64,000 bases of DNA from Amblyornis subalaris (taxonomy: Eukaryota; Chordata; Aves; Passeriformes; Ptilonorhynchidae), in NCBI GenBank assembly GCA_018881555.1, contig JACAXG010000007.1, forward strand, positions 16,287,235 to 16,351,234. The letters are read 5' to 3'. Of this stretch, positions 51,201 through 63,374 are shown piece after piece. Within the stretch, counting starts at the first letter, position 1; each line of letters opens with the position of its first letter. The notes under the pieces were generated by a model. It saw nothing but the letters and a program-made list of their open reading frames with translations, was not told the origin of the DNA and made no database searches. Both the position numbers and the translations under genes were made by a program.

Positions 51201-52699
51201 AAAGGAGGAAAAGAATAGATTAAAGCCATTTACAAAGTTCTACTGGAAGCTTGTAGGAGAGTCAAAAACTTGATAACAGTTCTATACTTTCATGAAAAAG
51301 CTCATTTGTCCTTTCATAAATGTCAAATAGTGTTTAAAAAAAGCAGGAGACTTTCATAGCGCTTTTATTTCTCCCTGACAATCATCTACAACCAAAATCC
51401 TAAATTCTATCTCAATGGATATTTTAGACAATTTAAAGAATTTCCATTCTCCAGAACTTCTTCAAAACCATCACCTGAAGCTTAAAATATTTTTTCTTGA
51501 GTTTTGTCTGTCGGCAGCAATTCTCCTGTTTTAACTGAGAAGGATGCCTAGTATGTGGGATAATGCTCATTTTGAAAGTAGACAGAGGCAAAAGACAATA
51601 ATGAATCCAAAAGATGAGTATGCACTGCTGGGATGGTGATTCACAAAGGAAGATGANTCAGTGACTACAGTTCTGGGTATTGTTCATTTCCCAGCATGCC
51701 TAATTGAAAGGCTCTTTAGCAGAAATTTTCCAAATTTACACAAACTACCTGTAGTCTAAGAGAATCTTCCCTTATAGCTTCTGAGCAGCAAGCCTCATGT
51801 AAAACAAAAAGGCAATATGCCCAAGATCAGCTCCTAAAAAACCNGAAGGCGGGTTTTGCTTGTCTACACAGAAATATGCCTGCATGTACCTTTATATTAA
51901 CAGCAAGAAANACCTGCATAATAAGTGTGTTCTAAGAAAGGATTCAAAAGATGTCAGCATATTATATGAATGCATTTCATTCACCATTAAAGATTTTACA
52001 GCCTGATTTAAGAAACACATTTGCTCCACAGTACTTGGTCTTCTACTGTTTAAGAAGCTATTTTAAACTTCAGTGTCCCTAACTGTATGCAACTGCTACT
52101 AAACTTTGTTTGAAATTAGAGGGTAAATAAACATAAACCCTTTACCAAACTTCTCAGTTAGTATTCACTTCTCTTCTCCTCAATTGTCCTGATCTGAGCC
52201 TACAGATATGTGAGAGATCTACACACCTAGCAAAGAATTGTGTTTTCTCTCTTTTACAGGAAAAAAATTTGCAAACAAGGTGAAAAACAGTTCTGAGCAG
52301 TATTTTTACTGATTTTCCATTATAATTTTATGATGCTTATGAATTTATAATTCCATAAACAAGCTTATTAAGGTTGAAGGCCCATAGGAGATTCTTTTTA
52401 TGAACAACAATTTTTTTCCAAGCCTTTACTGGAATGATTATGAAAGATCCCAAGACATTTAATTCCTATATGGTAGCAGCTGAGACTATCAGCACGTCCT
52501 TGTTTTGGACAGCATTCTAATGATAAAAACAGTACTTCTGGGGGCACCTATCACTGGGTGCTGACACAAAAATTCCCATTGATAAATCCANGGGTTTCCT
52601 TTTCTCAGCTCTGTGAGTTCAAGGCCTGATTCTACTTTCTGATACATCAGCCNTGCACTGTATTTATAGAGTTCAGAGTTACACCATCTGCTTGTGATG

Positions 52700-53520
52700 G
52701 TTGTTACTATTAACAAGTCACATATCAGCCTGGACACAGACACTATGCAGTCAAATCAACTGGGCCAGCTCAAAAACACAGTCTCAGCCCCTAAGTGTGG
52801 TACCTGGAGTTTACCTATGCCTGTACTGGCAAATAGCCTTGCACTGCTTATGGGTACCAAGTAGTGGAAATTCTGAGTCTCTGTTCCCCTGCACAGGAAT
52901 GCTTCTGGATTCACTGCACCCACCCCCTGCCTGCACCAACTGTGAATATCCTGAAGCCCGCTTGCCCTGGCACTCCTGTTATCCTGTCGGCCACAAGACA
53001 AGCAACTTGTTTCCAGACCTCCCCAAGTCACAGANGGGACTCTCTAGGACAGAAAACAAAACAGACCAAAAAACAAGGCACATACCTGTGGGCCACTGCA
53101 GAGGCAGCCAGTCCATGGAAACAGCACTTTAAAGAGTCAAGGGTGCAGGTATGCACGGCCTGACCACAGCTTCCTCACAGCAAGCAGCAAGAGCCAAAAG
53201 CCACCTGATGAGACATATGGGAGTGACACGGCCAGAGACAAGGGGGTTAACAAAGGGAGTAAGTGTATGTAAACCACAGAGAAGGTTCTTTTACACCTTG
53301 TATCAACAAAAAGAGCAATTTCCAAACCTCCCAGAAGCTGCTAGAGATGCACTCAAAGCACAGGTGGCTGTAATCCAAGTTGGGAAGANTTTTGAAGAGA
53401 AAAACTCCCAGTGGTCAAGAGATCTGTGAGACCCGTGGCAGGACAAAAACTGCTGATGGGGAAGTGGGAAAATTGAAGAAAAATAGTGGCATAAGTATTT
53501 AAAAAACCCAAACAAACAAA
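52700..53520. other. Less AT-rich block of unknown origin
   Basis: This stretch is visibly richer in C and G than its flanks. It carries overlapping open frames on both strands (143 residues at 52,701-53,132 and 99 at 52,864-53,163 on +; 91 at 52,756-53,031 on -). None resembles a known protein and none has a convincing exon boundary. It may be a decayed insertion or an unremarkable isochore fluctuation. Confidence 0.4.
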
Positions 53521-56500
53521 GACTGTTTAAAAGTTAAATTGGGAATTACCATTTCTTTTCCTTCCCACTGTGAACTCTTCCCAAGCTCCTANTGAGACAC
53601 TTTGATCTTTTTTATTTTGTTTACAAGTACATTTACAGTATTTAGATTTTCTTATCTGCATTTGGTTTCTACCATTCTGCTCATCTCTTCCACTGTAATT
53701 CGTTCTTTTCAGTCAGTCATGAGAGAAATAAATGCAAATGAAAGCAAAGTAACAACATTCCTTTCGTAATTCATTACCTTCATTCAATTTGTTCTATTCC
53801 TCTCCCTTTGTCTCTCCTTTATTCCCAATATAGATTAACATATCCTTCCACTCCCTCTATATTTTTTTTTTATTAGCTGNTACTTTAATTGTATTTCTTC
53901 GCCTTTTTCAGTAGCCAGAGCCTGTCTCCTAATTTTTGGTCACTCTGCCNTGTTTGTCTTAGCTGTGTGCAATACAAACACATACACACAATGCCTTCTC
54001 TCTTTCTCATATATTGGTGTCTCTCCACCAGCCTACAGGCACACTCTTCACTCTCAGTGTCTCATCTCCATCCAGCTTTCCTTCTCATGTGAATCCAGGC
54101 ATCCNTCCATTGAAGAGCCATGTCCTCTTCTCTGGCCTGAGCATCTCCCCTAATTGTCTTGAAGTTACACTGCACAAAAGAGACAGGTTGAGAGAGGAAG
54201 GAGCAGTTGGAAACCCGCTGACTTCCTGACTGTGTCTTGATCCCAACTCTTGCTCTTTCAAATACGGAAAAAAATGGAAGGAACAGCCAATAACTGCAGA
54301 GGGAGGTTGTGTTTTCAAAAAAGAATATCTAAATTGTAAATATGACTTTATCTTAGTGGAAAAAATTGTTTTGATTTTTTTTAGAAGTAAGAGGAGAAGA
54401 AGAAATATAACCTAGACTCACTCACATCATTATCAATCTAGATAGCTGTAGTGTGTTCAGAGAGGTTCCTCCAAAAGGAGCACAATTCCATTAGGTGTCC
54501 AAAAATTTTCCTTTTTGTTAATGTACACTGTAGGGACTGGGTTATATGTTAGGTTTACTGAAGACAACTACACATGCATTAAGATACAAGCTTTTGAANG
54601 TGCAGGCTGGAAACAGCTGGCAACAGCAACTTAATATTCACAGGCTGACTTTTGAAACATGGGACAAGAAAAGAGGCAACCAAAGAAACAGCACAATTTT
54701 GTCTTGACAACATCCTGGCAGACTTCTACAGTTATGGACAGAGTCATTTAAAAAAAAAAAATTATGTAGCAATTAGCATTTCTCTTCTCTTCAGCATTGT
54801 GAGAAATTTAAATACACCCAATTGATATTAGTGTGTATACATATTGTATACATAACAAGAACCAGCTAATTCCTCTGTTACAGGTAATTTTCCAGAGGCT
54901 CCCAGATGTAATTTATTGCCTACTGTGAAAAATATATGATGGTGGTGACAGCTAGTTGCTTTCCCACTTTCTTCTTCATCTACACACAATTTTCCTTCTA
55001 CTTTCAGTTTGCTGTTGCACATNATTCATGTGGCATTTGCATCAGTCATGTAAGAAAAAATGGAGTAATAAGCCCAGCTAGCTAGACCTTCTGTGAGATT
55101 TCCCAAGTACTGCCCCCAGCTCCCTCAAGACAGACAGACACTCTCCCTCCCTTCTCAGTGCCAGACTTTGCATCAGGGCCTGATTTGTGGTAGGAATTAC
55201 AGGCAGGGCAAAGATTTCATATTAATGAAGCTGGCTTGAACAGATTTTGTCTTTGTTTTCAACATAAGACTTCAGCCCCTCTGAACTTCTGGCTGCTAAA
55301 ATGTCATGTTATTAATTTTTTTCTTTTGCAATTTTGGAATACAAAATATGTAGTAGCACAGAAAAGAAATATGAGACCANAACCATGATGTCCTTCCTCT
55401 ACTATTACATACAGTTATATTTTCTTCTGCCCTGGTTCTTCTTAAAACTGCTTGCATTAGGCAAAATCTAGAAGCAGGAAAGAAAGTGCCCTTCTCCTTG
55501 CAGAAAGCTTTACTAAAATTCAGCCTGAGTGNCAGGTGGGAGGCATGGGGAGATTACTGAGGAATAAATTTATTTTTCTAAGACAGTATTTTTATTTTTA
55601 ATGTTGACATTAAAAATCTAACTTTTCCTCCTCTTTTTATCTTTTAAATATTTCTTTCAGTTATAATATATGGGTTCTGTTTAATGAAAAAACATATTGC
55701 ATTGAATTCCTGATTCTCACAGACTCCTTTTATGGGGCCATGCTACTTCTTATATCATCTGTGAACACGCTATATCAACCATATTGCATTGCACCACAGA
55801 GTAATCACAAACGATGAGATTCCCAAACAAATGGGATTTACTTGGGCCACTGGAAGCTCAGTGTACAGCCAAGTCCTGAAAGTCTCTAAACCATTCTAAA
55901 GTCTAGCTATAACTTATATCTATAAATTGCTACATAGATTGTACATATATATATATGTATATTTAGATGTTGCTATATGCATAGGTGAGAAGTGAATCAA
56001 GTCTGGTTAGAAATAATAAGCAAAGACAAAGTAATGGAGCAGAATGGCTTACGGCTGCATCAGGAGCTGCCCAAGAACAAGAAGCACTTAGAACTGGCAT
56101 TAGACAGAGACAAAATAAAACTTTTCTATTTAGCACCAGTATCCCTCACCTGGATAAGGCAGCAAACACGTGCAAATAACAAAAGACATCAGAATAACAA
56201 ATAACTGCAGACAGTCACTCTGGACCTATTCTGAAACAACAGAATACACTTTAAAAAGCAGTAAAACCAATAAAAATCCAGTCATCTTGAAAAAGGAGAG
56301 TCTTTGCTGCAATAAAGGCAGTCAATAAAGAAGCTCTCTCATTTAAACATCAAATGCACATTGTTTTGCAACACCTGTTATTCAGCCATAATAGCTTTCT
56401 TAACCTGTCAAAGTGTTTAAGCTGAGGAAAAGAAATGGGCCTCCAGCTGTGCACTTCGGTGGAGAAAGTCTGCGCGAAGCGATATTAGTTTAATGAAATG

Positions 56501-56712
56501 TGTACAGATTGTAATTGTGGTAATAAGAGGGCAATTCCCAGAGGGGCAGTAGGGAGGCTGTGGGTTCAGTCAAGCAGAAAACTGAAGCTGCAGACTGGAG
56601 AGAGAGACTGTATGGACCCTCACTCCTCAACCTTGCTTGCCTACTGCACAGCCCTAGCAGATCTCCTGCCCGACAAGCCTCACGACTGCCCCCTGCCATG
56701 ATCCTTGCCCAT
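53521..56712. other. Gene-free sequence, partly pyrimidine-rich
   Basis: About 53,540-54,150 is pyrimidine-rich on the + strand. An (AT)n run occurs at 55,943-55,962. The 9-mer tgtatacat is present at 54,834 and again at 54,845. No gene recognised. Confidence 0.55.
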
Positions 56713-56742
56713 CTTCCTGGTAAACTTCCTGGTAAACTTCCC
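56713..56742. repeat. Short tandem repeat, 12-bp unit
   Basis: Two exact copies of cttcctggtaaa are followed by a partial third. Confidence 0.9.
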
Positions 56743-58986
56743 AGAGAAGAGACCAAAGACAATCCAGCTCTCAACACTGGAGTCCGCCAGTATCTGTAAC
56801 AAAGGCTCATGAATATGTGTGAATATGGAAAAGCAGGACAAAATAAAAATTAGCACTGGAGAACACTGGCATGTCTTCCACCGTTCTGTTCTGCAAGCCC
56901 CGAGACTCTGCAGTGCCTAATACGCTACAAAGCATGCTTTCCCAGGAAAAGAGATTAACAAAATCCCGGAAAAATGAGAAACAATACTTAGGGAAGAGAT
57001 GAGGAAAGAGCAACATCAAAAACATACGGACCTTTCTCTTCATTTTCTTAAGAGAAGGACAAACACTCTTGTTTCAGCTTGCTTGCCTGTACAAGGACAG
57101 CAAGCCCGTTCATACCAGCTAGTTTCCAACATTAAAGCTGACAATGCCAAAGCGTATCCCAGGGTTAGTCTAAGAGAAAACGTCACAACCAGCAACGCTC
57201 ATCACAGCAAGTACTGTTTAGAAGAGCTTCTGAATGATGAAGTCTTTGTCAGCTGAGCCTGTTGTAGTTATTTGACAGTGTAATTCAATAAATCCATCCT
57301 CAAGGTAGTTTAGCCAGCCTAGTGAGTGTCACAGAGATCCACGAGCTTCTATGATGCACCAGTTTCTACAAGTGTTTCCATAAGGAAACACCTCTCTCTG
57401 TCTCTCCAGGCTGTGAATCGTAAGAGCTAAGGCAGAAAGGCAGAAGCAAAGACTAATTTTCCTTTCATAAACGTGGAGGTATTTAGAAAATATGGGCAAA
57501 AAAATGACGGCTTGACTCCTCCCAGAATACAGAGACAAACAATAACTAGTGAAGGCTGAAGAAAAGTGGCCAGGGGAGAGTTGACAGAGCAGAGTTGAAG
57601 ACAGAAAAAGACAGCAATGAATTCAAGGAAGGATACAATGGTCATAAGAGCAAGAACCTATTCTAAGATGGTTAAACAAAAAGGTATGCGAGAAGAGGGA
57701 AAAAAAATTTAAGGCATTTTAGACTGAAAAAACATGAGCCCCAAACCCAAAATCATGGCCCAGAAAAGCATCAAAACAAAGAAAGAGGCAGAAAACAGGA
57801 AGTATTTTATTTTATAGGGATAAAGAGAGGAGCATAAAAGAGAAGGAAAAATAGATGTCAGCCTAAAGGAAAGTCCAAGTTAAAAGCTGTGTTTGGAATT
57901 GAGAGCAGTGAGAATTTTCAGCCAAGGTCATNATTCAGAAATAGGTATATGATTCATCCAGTTTCTCCTATTAGTAACAAGCACTATGCTGCCTTCTCTT
58001 TCTCAAAATTGTCTTATTTACCAGTCATATACTAGGAAAAGAAATCCACAGCTTTATTAGGTGATTTGCAGAATAATGCTTTTTTCAACCTGGGCAGCTC
58101 ACCAACAAACAGTGTAATGCTGTCAACCAGAAAAGCAACTGAAAAACATAGTTTGGAAAGCAACCACGCATCTGAAAAGGTGAAACTCATCTAAGTGGTG
58201 AAACCCATCCCACCTAGTCTTGCTCGGAGCCCTGCTGACACTCTCATGGAAAATGCATGTGTGACACAGAGTAAGGAGAGCACTTCCTACAGCTGCTGCA
58301 GGTGAGCACAAGGAGATACTGCAGACAAGGAGAGAATCACAGCTGTTTGTTTTAGATATAATTGGAAGGTTAACAAGGGCTATCATTGCTTCAGACATTC
58401 ACTTTGCAACACATGCTTCTGCTCCTTTTACACAGGAACAAGCAAGAACTGCCTGTTGTTATTTAGTGACATTAGGGCGCTGCAGGCCTCTGACAGTGNC
58501 TGAGGGAAGATTTTGAGCTTTTTAATTCATTTCCCTGACTGTAAGAAATACCTCACAACTAGTTAGGACAATACTGAGGGCATGCAGACAAGGTTCATCA
58601 GACACAGAGCAGCTACAGTTGCCCACGGAAAAATTTATGCCATCAGTACAGATGTCATAGANTTCCTTTCTACATGCCTTCAAAACTTCTTCAGCAACAA
58701 CTCTTGATCCAGGCTAACTTGGGTGGCACAGCAAAATATGCTTGTGAAAGGCACTGGAGAGCAAGGAAGGTATGCAAGGCAGAGGTCTACTTCTCCATTC
58801 CATGTCTCTTTTAATGATGGTTGAGAAAATTGCTCAGACTTCTCCAGCTGAGACCTCGGTTGTGATGTGACACTATCACCTCTCATCAGTCACATCTCCT
58901 TGTGAGCCAGAATGTCACAGAAGACAACATGACTGATGCAACCTGACACAACATGTCACCATGCCAGGTCTGCCAGCTGGGAAACT
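56743..58986. other. Gene-free sequence
   Basis: No recognised gene. Open frames of up to 91 residues (58,123-58,398, -) are unrecognised. About 57,660-57,880 is rich in A and G. Confidence 0.5.
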
Positions 58987-59022
58987 GGGAGGAGGGAGAA
59001 AGGAGGGAGGGAGGGAGAGAAA
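58987..59022. repeat. (GGGA)n polypurine run
   Basis: A run of GGGA/GGAG repeats on the + strand with a few AAA interruptions; low complexity. Confidence 0.88.
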
Positions 59023-61653
59023 ACAGGCTTTGGAAAAGGCATTCCTTGTCAGAGTTCCAATGTTAAAAGGGGTTGTTTCCTTTATAAGAAAGGACCTATT
59101 ATTGCAAAAGCCAAATACATAGATACATAGAAGGAAAAAAACCTCAACCGACTGGGGACAAACCAGTGACTAAATTGTCTACTGAAGGTCTACTAAAAGT
59201 TTAGACAGACCTTCTATAATGAAGGAAGACACACAGCAATAGTTCTCTGTCTTGTTTTAGAAATTCACCTCTCTTTTACCCCTACTGAAAAACAGTGCAA
59301 GCAAACTGAGCCTTTCCTCAAAGGGAAGATTCAGGTCCCTAAGGACTGGTCCAAGAACATTTGCATCAGGTGTGTTGTCATTTTCCAAAGTACAAAAGCA
59401 GAGGAAGAAACATTCGTTCATGTCTTTCTGCTAAAAAATAAAATCATTTTAGTTCAAGCCTGTGCATAATTATGAAAATAAGCATACAGTCATAAATTTC
59501 TGCATTACATTACATTAATACTGGCTGGTACAGCAGAGAGAATTTCGGATGCAGCTCTCCCACAGTTGGAGACAATTCCATTGCTTCTTCACTGCAAACT
59601 CATGAAAAAGCTGTACAAAGCAAGATGATTCTCAGCTTAAAAAGTGTCTTTCCACAGTCAGACACTGTGACTACAGATTGTTGGGGTCACAGGAGCTTCA
59701 GCTAATGGTATCTCAACCAATGCCACTTCTGCCACAAGTGCATGATTTGCCTCGGTCATGATTTAAATCTGAGACATCTATATAGACAATTTAGCAAAGG
59801 AAAGGCACGAACACTTTGAGCTAACAGTGCCAAGTCAATTTAGAACAACTTACTGCTGTTATCTTCTTCTTCTTCATGTTTCCAACTATCCCATAACCCC
59901 AGTAGCAACAACTGGACACATATAAAATGTTGCATCACCATGCAACCACCTAAATGAAAAATCAAATAGTGGAACAGTCACATCAGTTTCCACTCCAACT
60001 TTAGCTAAGCTATATTTTACCTATTGACACAGATTTTACTAAATTTAGTCCATGTTTTCGAACAAGAAGCTTTTTGACACAGAAAATGCTGTCCCTGGGA
60101 TGCCAGAGTAATTGTCTGCAGACACAATGTGGTGCATATATTTGCAATTTAAAAAGCATCATACCTGCCAATAATCACAAATAGAAAAAGATTTAGTTAT
60201 GTAAGATCAGCCTGAAGTTCCAGCACATTACACATATTATTTGCTGCTGTTTTCACAGCTGAAAGCAAATTCGAATTTGCAAATCTGAATTTGCAAGAAA
60301 TACAATTTGCGTGTCATTATCTATTCTTCCAACTCGTACTATATCAAGTACCAGTCTTAGCAATGGGAGTTTCCTGATCTTCTAATGCCTTAATTACCTA
60401 CATTAATTTTTTCGTACAAAAATAGATGAAAGTTAAACATTAGTGTCAGCACATCTATCTTCTTTTTTCCTGCCTACACAGTGCTGAAACATGCAGTCAG
60501 TCTGAATTGACCTGACCAGGCAGCTCCATACTGGCTGATGGACATTGCTATCTAGTCCTTCTCACTTATCAATCGGCTTTGGGCGCCTTAGCTGCTCATG
60601 TCAATCACTGAGCGAGAGGTTTGATAGTGACATCTGCCTATCAGTGAGTCTGACTGTTTGTGTCTACCTTCCAGGGCAGTTTTTCTTCTCCTTGAATGTC
60701 AATTTGTTTAACCACAGTCCAGTCACAGCTGCCAACTATGCACCATGGTAGCATTTCTACTAGCAAACATGAGAAAATCTATTAAGCATGAAAACATTTA
60801 ATTCTGGCTTAGCCTCAGGCTGCACCATCCTCAGGGACTGACCCAAGCTCATTGCTGATATCAACAAATTCTTTTTATTGCCTTGTTGCTCTTTTGCTTT
60901 AATTGATTTTTTTGTTAAAACCACACTGACCGTAATTTGTGGATGCCTCACAGCCAGCCAGGGTGGGCTACTTCAGTTACGGTGCAGTTCCCTTCTCTAC
61001 ACTAACAGATTCCTGTCCAGGAAATGTTCACTAGCCCACTCCAAAAACAAGGCCTTGATTCCATTTCATGGAAGTTACCCAGCTCTCTTTCTAGGTAGAC
61101 TAAAAGCCTATTTTATTTGCTTTACTTCCTGCCAGTGGTGAAGTACTTCAAAGTCCCTTCCCAGTGCATCAGCAGTCAGCCCTGCCATGGAGAACAGGGT
61201 GGCCACCCAGCTGTCCTCACTCTGGGCAGATGTGCACTGCCACTTCTAGCAACAGCATCATGTGTTGTGACACAGACCAGAAGTCACTTCCATGCACTGT
61301 TACGTTCATATCTCTTATGCAGGTGACTGAGGAATCACGTGTGGCTTTCACTCAGAAGCTGAACAACACGATGAAGATACAAATACTCTGCAGGATTTTT
61401 TAAAACATAAAAATACAAGTTTACATACTCAATTTAATCTCGACATTAATTTTGAGTAACTATTTTTGCAAATGAATTTATTAACAAGGTCAGTCACCAA
61501 AACTCAGTCTGTAACTCTGGTATTTTGAAATGATCCAACAAATCATATTTAGAAGCTAATGGTAACTAAAATTTACCATTTGGAGAGAAAACATAACCAA
61601 TCAGAATATAATGCATTAAAAATACCGAATGTTCACAGTAATAGTAAAAAGAG
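59023..61653. other. Gene-free AT-rich sequence
   Basis: No gene recognised. It includes the palindrome cluster at 60,265-60,294. The segment from 58,663 to 63,124 has no Ns, the longest N-free run in the window. Confidence 0.5.
60265..60294. repeat. Two overlapping palindromes
   Basis: A perfect 16-bp palindrome gcaaattcgaatttgc (60,265-60,280) shares its last two bases with a second GCAAAT...ATTTGC inverted repeat (60,279-60,294, central four bases unmatched). Their junction creates a 10-bp palindrome ATTTGCAAAT (60,275-60,284). Confidence 0.95.
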
Positions 61654-61717
61654 GGAAAACAGTTAAAAGCACAGACAAAAGGAAAAACAGTTAAAAGCAC
61701 AGACAAAAGGAAAAACC
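61654..61717. repeat. Tandem duplication, 27-28 bp unit
   Basis: A unit beginning ggaaaacagttaaaagcaca (61,654-61,680) is repeated at 61,681-61,708 with one extra A, and a third copy begins at 61,709 before diverging. The near-identity of the copies implies a recent duplication. Confidence 0.95.
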
Positions 61718-63112
61718 TTGCTCATGTATATAAAGTCCAAATATCACCACTTTCCCTGGTCACATGCATGGGATACATGAAACATACCAAAAATACATGA
61801 GAGACTAAGTCTCTAAGCAGTTTGCTTAAAAGAAGCTGAAATTCAGATCAGGTCCAAATGTCCAAATATCAGGTCCATCAACACTATCATCTTACTCCTT
61901 TATCTTTACCACTGCCTTTGAAGGAGACTGAAGTTGGCAGCCTGGATATGAAATTCCACCTCTTCACAGCCACACAGATTTGTCCTTCAGATTCATTGTC
62001 TCCTCTTTTTCTGTTTATGCTTCTCTTTTTTTTAATTTCCTTTCTTGTGAAAACCTACACGTTATCTCAAGCTTCTAGACAGTCAGCTAATTTTTCTGTT
62101 TTTCTGTATGTTCGGCACAGGACTGAAATGAAAATTAATAATCCCTTCCAAAAATGTGCAGGTATCTGTATATACTACAGAGGCCAGGAGATCCTAAAGA
62201 CAGAGCAGTTTACTAATATTATGCAATTACAAAACTATTCCCCTCAAGTAACACTACTTTTTTTTTTGCCTTACTCTTTAGAAGACCCACCCTTCACAAG
62301 CCACAATCCTGAACTAGTACCTAGGACAAAACAAGAAGTGAAACCCTAAAGGGAGGGCTGACTGCCAACAGACCTGACTTTACCTTCTTTCTCATTAATC
62401 TACCTTCTCTTCTTTCAATCCACTATTTTTGTCACTTCCCAGATTTACTTCACTTTTTACTTCTGGGACTTGGCTGTCTTAGTCTTTCTTCCCTCATGCT
62501 CCACTCCTCCTTTTTTAATTCTCTCTCTTATTCCAACAAATGCTCCATAGCAGACAGATTCATTCATCTCTAGCACCTTATCTGGTGGAGCATATGTTTC
62601 TTTTCTTTGAGGTCAGATTAACTATTCCTTATAAATGTTACAAAGAAAAAATATGTGTTGGCAGCAAGTTCTGCTACTCTTAGCCATCATTTTTGTCCAC
62701 TGCAGTAAGCCCATTTAACATGCTTAAACATGCCTTTTGTCAACTGCAACAAAAGCAAAAAGCAGCTGAATTCTAGTTAATAAATCATTTTCTGGAAGTA
62801 AAAACCGCCTGAGAAATATGATGCCAAGTAGTTAACGTATGTTATTCTTACAGAGAGGAAAATTGAGGAGAAAAAGTTTAATCAGCTTTTGTTATCACAG
62901 AAGATGCTTTCTATGTATAACTCTGTGTGTCTATTCATTGTACTGTTTTGAAAAAAAAGAGATCACACCAAAGTGCAGTGCGTTTCTTTAGACAGATTCA
63001 CCCATCCCCAGTTGGTCTCATTTCCCAATTAGAAAACCAATTCACTAGTATCTAAATTTGAAACATAAGCCTCTATCCCATTAGGCCAACTCATACAACC
63101 TTTATGTATGTG
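61718..63112. other. Gene-free sequence, partly pyrimidine-rich
   Basis: A 163-residue open frame (61,858-62,349, +) lies in T/C-rich sequence, is Leu/Phe/Ser-rich and resembles no family I know. I treat it as chance. About 62,370-62,620 is strongly pyrimidine-rich on the + strand. Confidence 0.5.
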
Positions 63113-63142
63113 TACATATATATATNTGTGTGTGTGCGTGTG
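63113..63142. repeat. (AT)n-(TG)n compound microsatellite
   Basis: A TAT run passes into TG/CG repeats, with one N at the junction (63,125). It has the same AT-to-TG architecture as the repeat at 2,984. Confidence 0.88.
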
Positions 63143-63330
63143 CAAAACGATATACCACGCGAAACCCTGGAATCACGCAACAGGGAACCATAGCATTTTC
63201 CACTCTCCAGCTCATAGCTTTCCCTGTCCACAGAAAAGATCCAAGAACCACAACAAGAAGCAGTTAAAAAGAAGTCAAGATGTTTAAGAAGTCAGTATTT
63301 TAAAACCCAACAAATCATTATTTAAAGGGT

Positions 63331-63374
63331 GAACCAAATTTAAGTGGTGAATTTGGANGAACCAAATTTAAGTG
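63331..63374. repeat. Direct repeat of 16 bp, 28-bp period
   Basis: gaaccaaatttaagtg occurs at 63,331-63,346 and again at 63,359-63,374. A third related word, gaatttgg, lies between the copies, and an N sits just before the second. Confidence 0.93.

Larger units (their letters stand above)
47871..52699. other. Gene-free AT-rich sequence
   Basis: No recognised gene. A short homeodomain-type motif pair lies at 48,254-48,292 and an (AT)n run at 50,586-50,602. A 115-residue minus-strand frame (49,476-49,823) is unrecognised. A weak MIR/L2-like motif occurs at 51,160-51,200. Confidence 0.5.

Noticed and set aside
52375..52410. 'aggttgaaggcccataggag' as a CR1 tail
   Set aside because: It is too short and lacks the following conserved CR1 blocks.
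61858..62349. 163-residue open frame (+) with a hydrophobic stretch
   Set aside because: It lies in T/C-rich DNA, which automatically yields Leu, Phe and Ser and long hydrophobic runs. It has no recognisable family.
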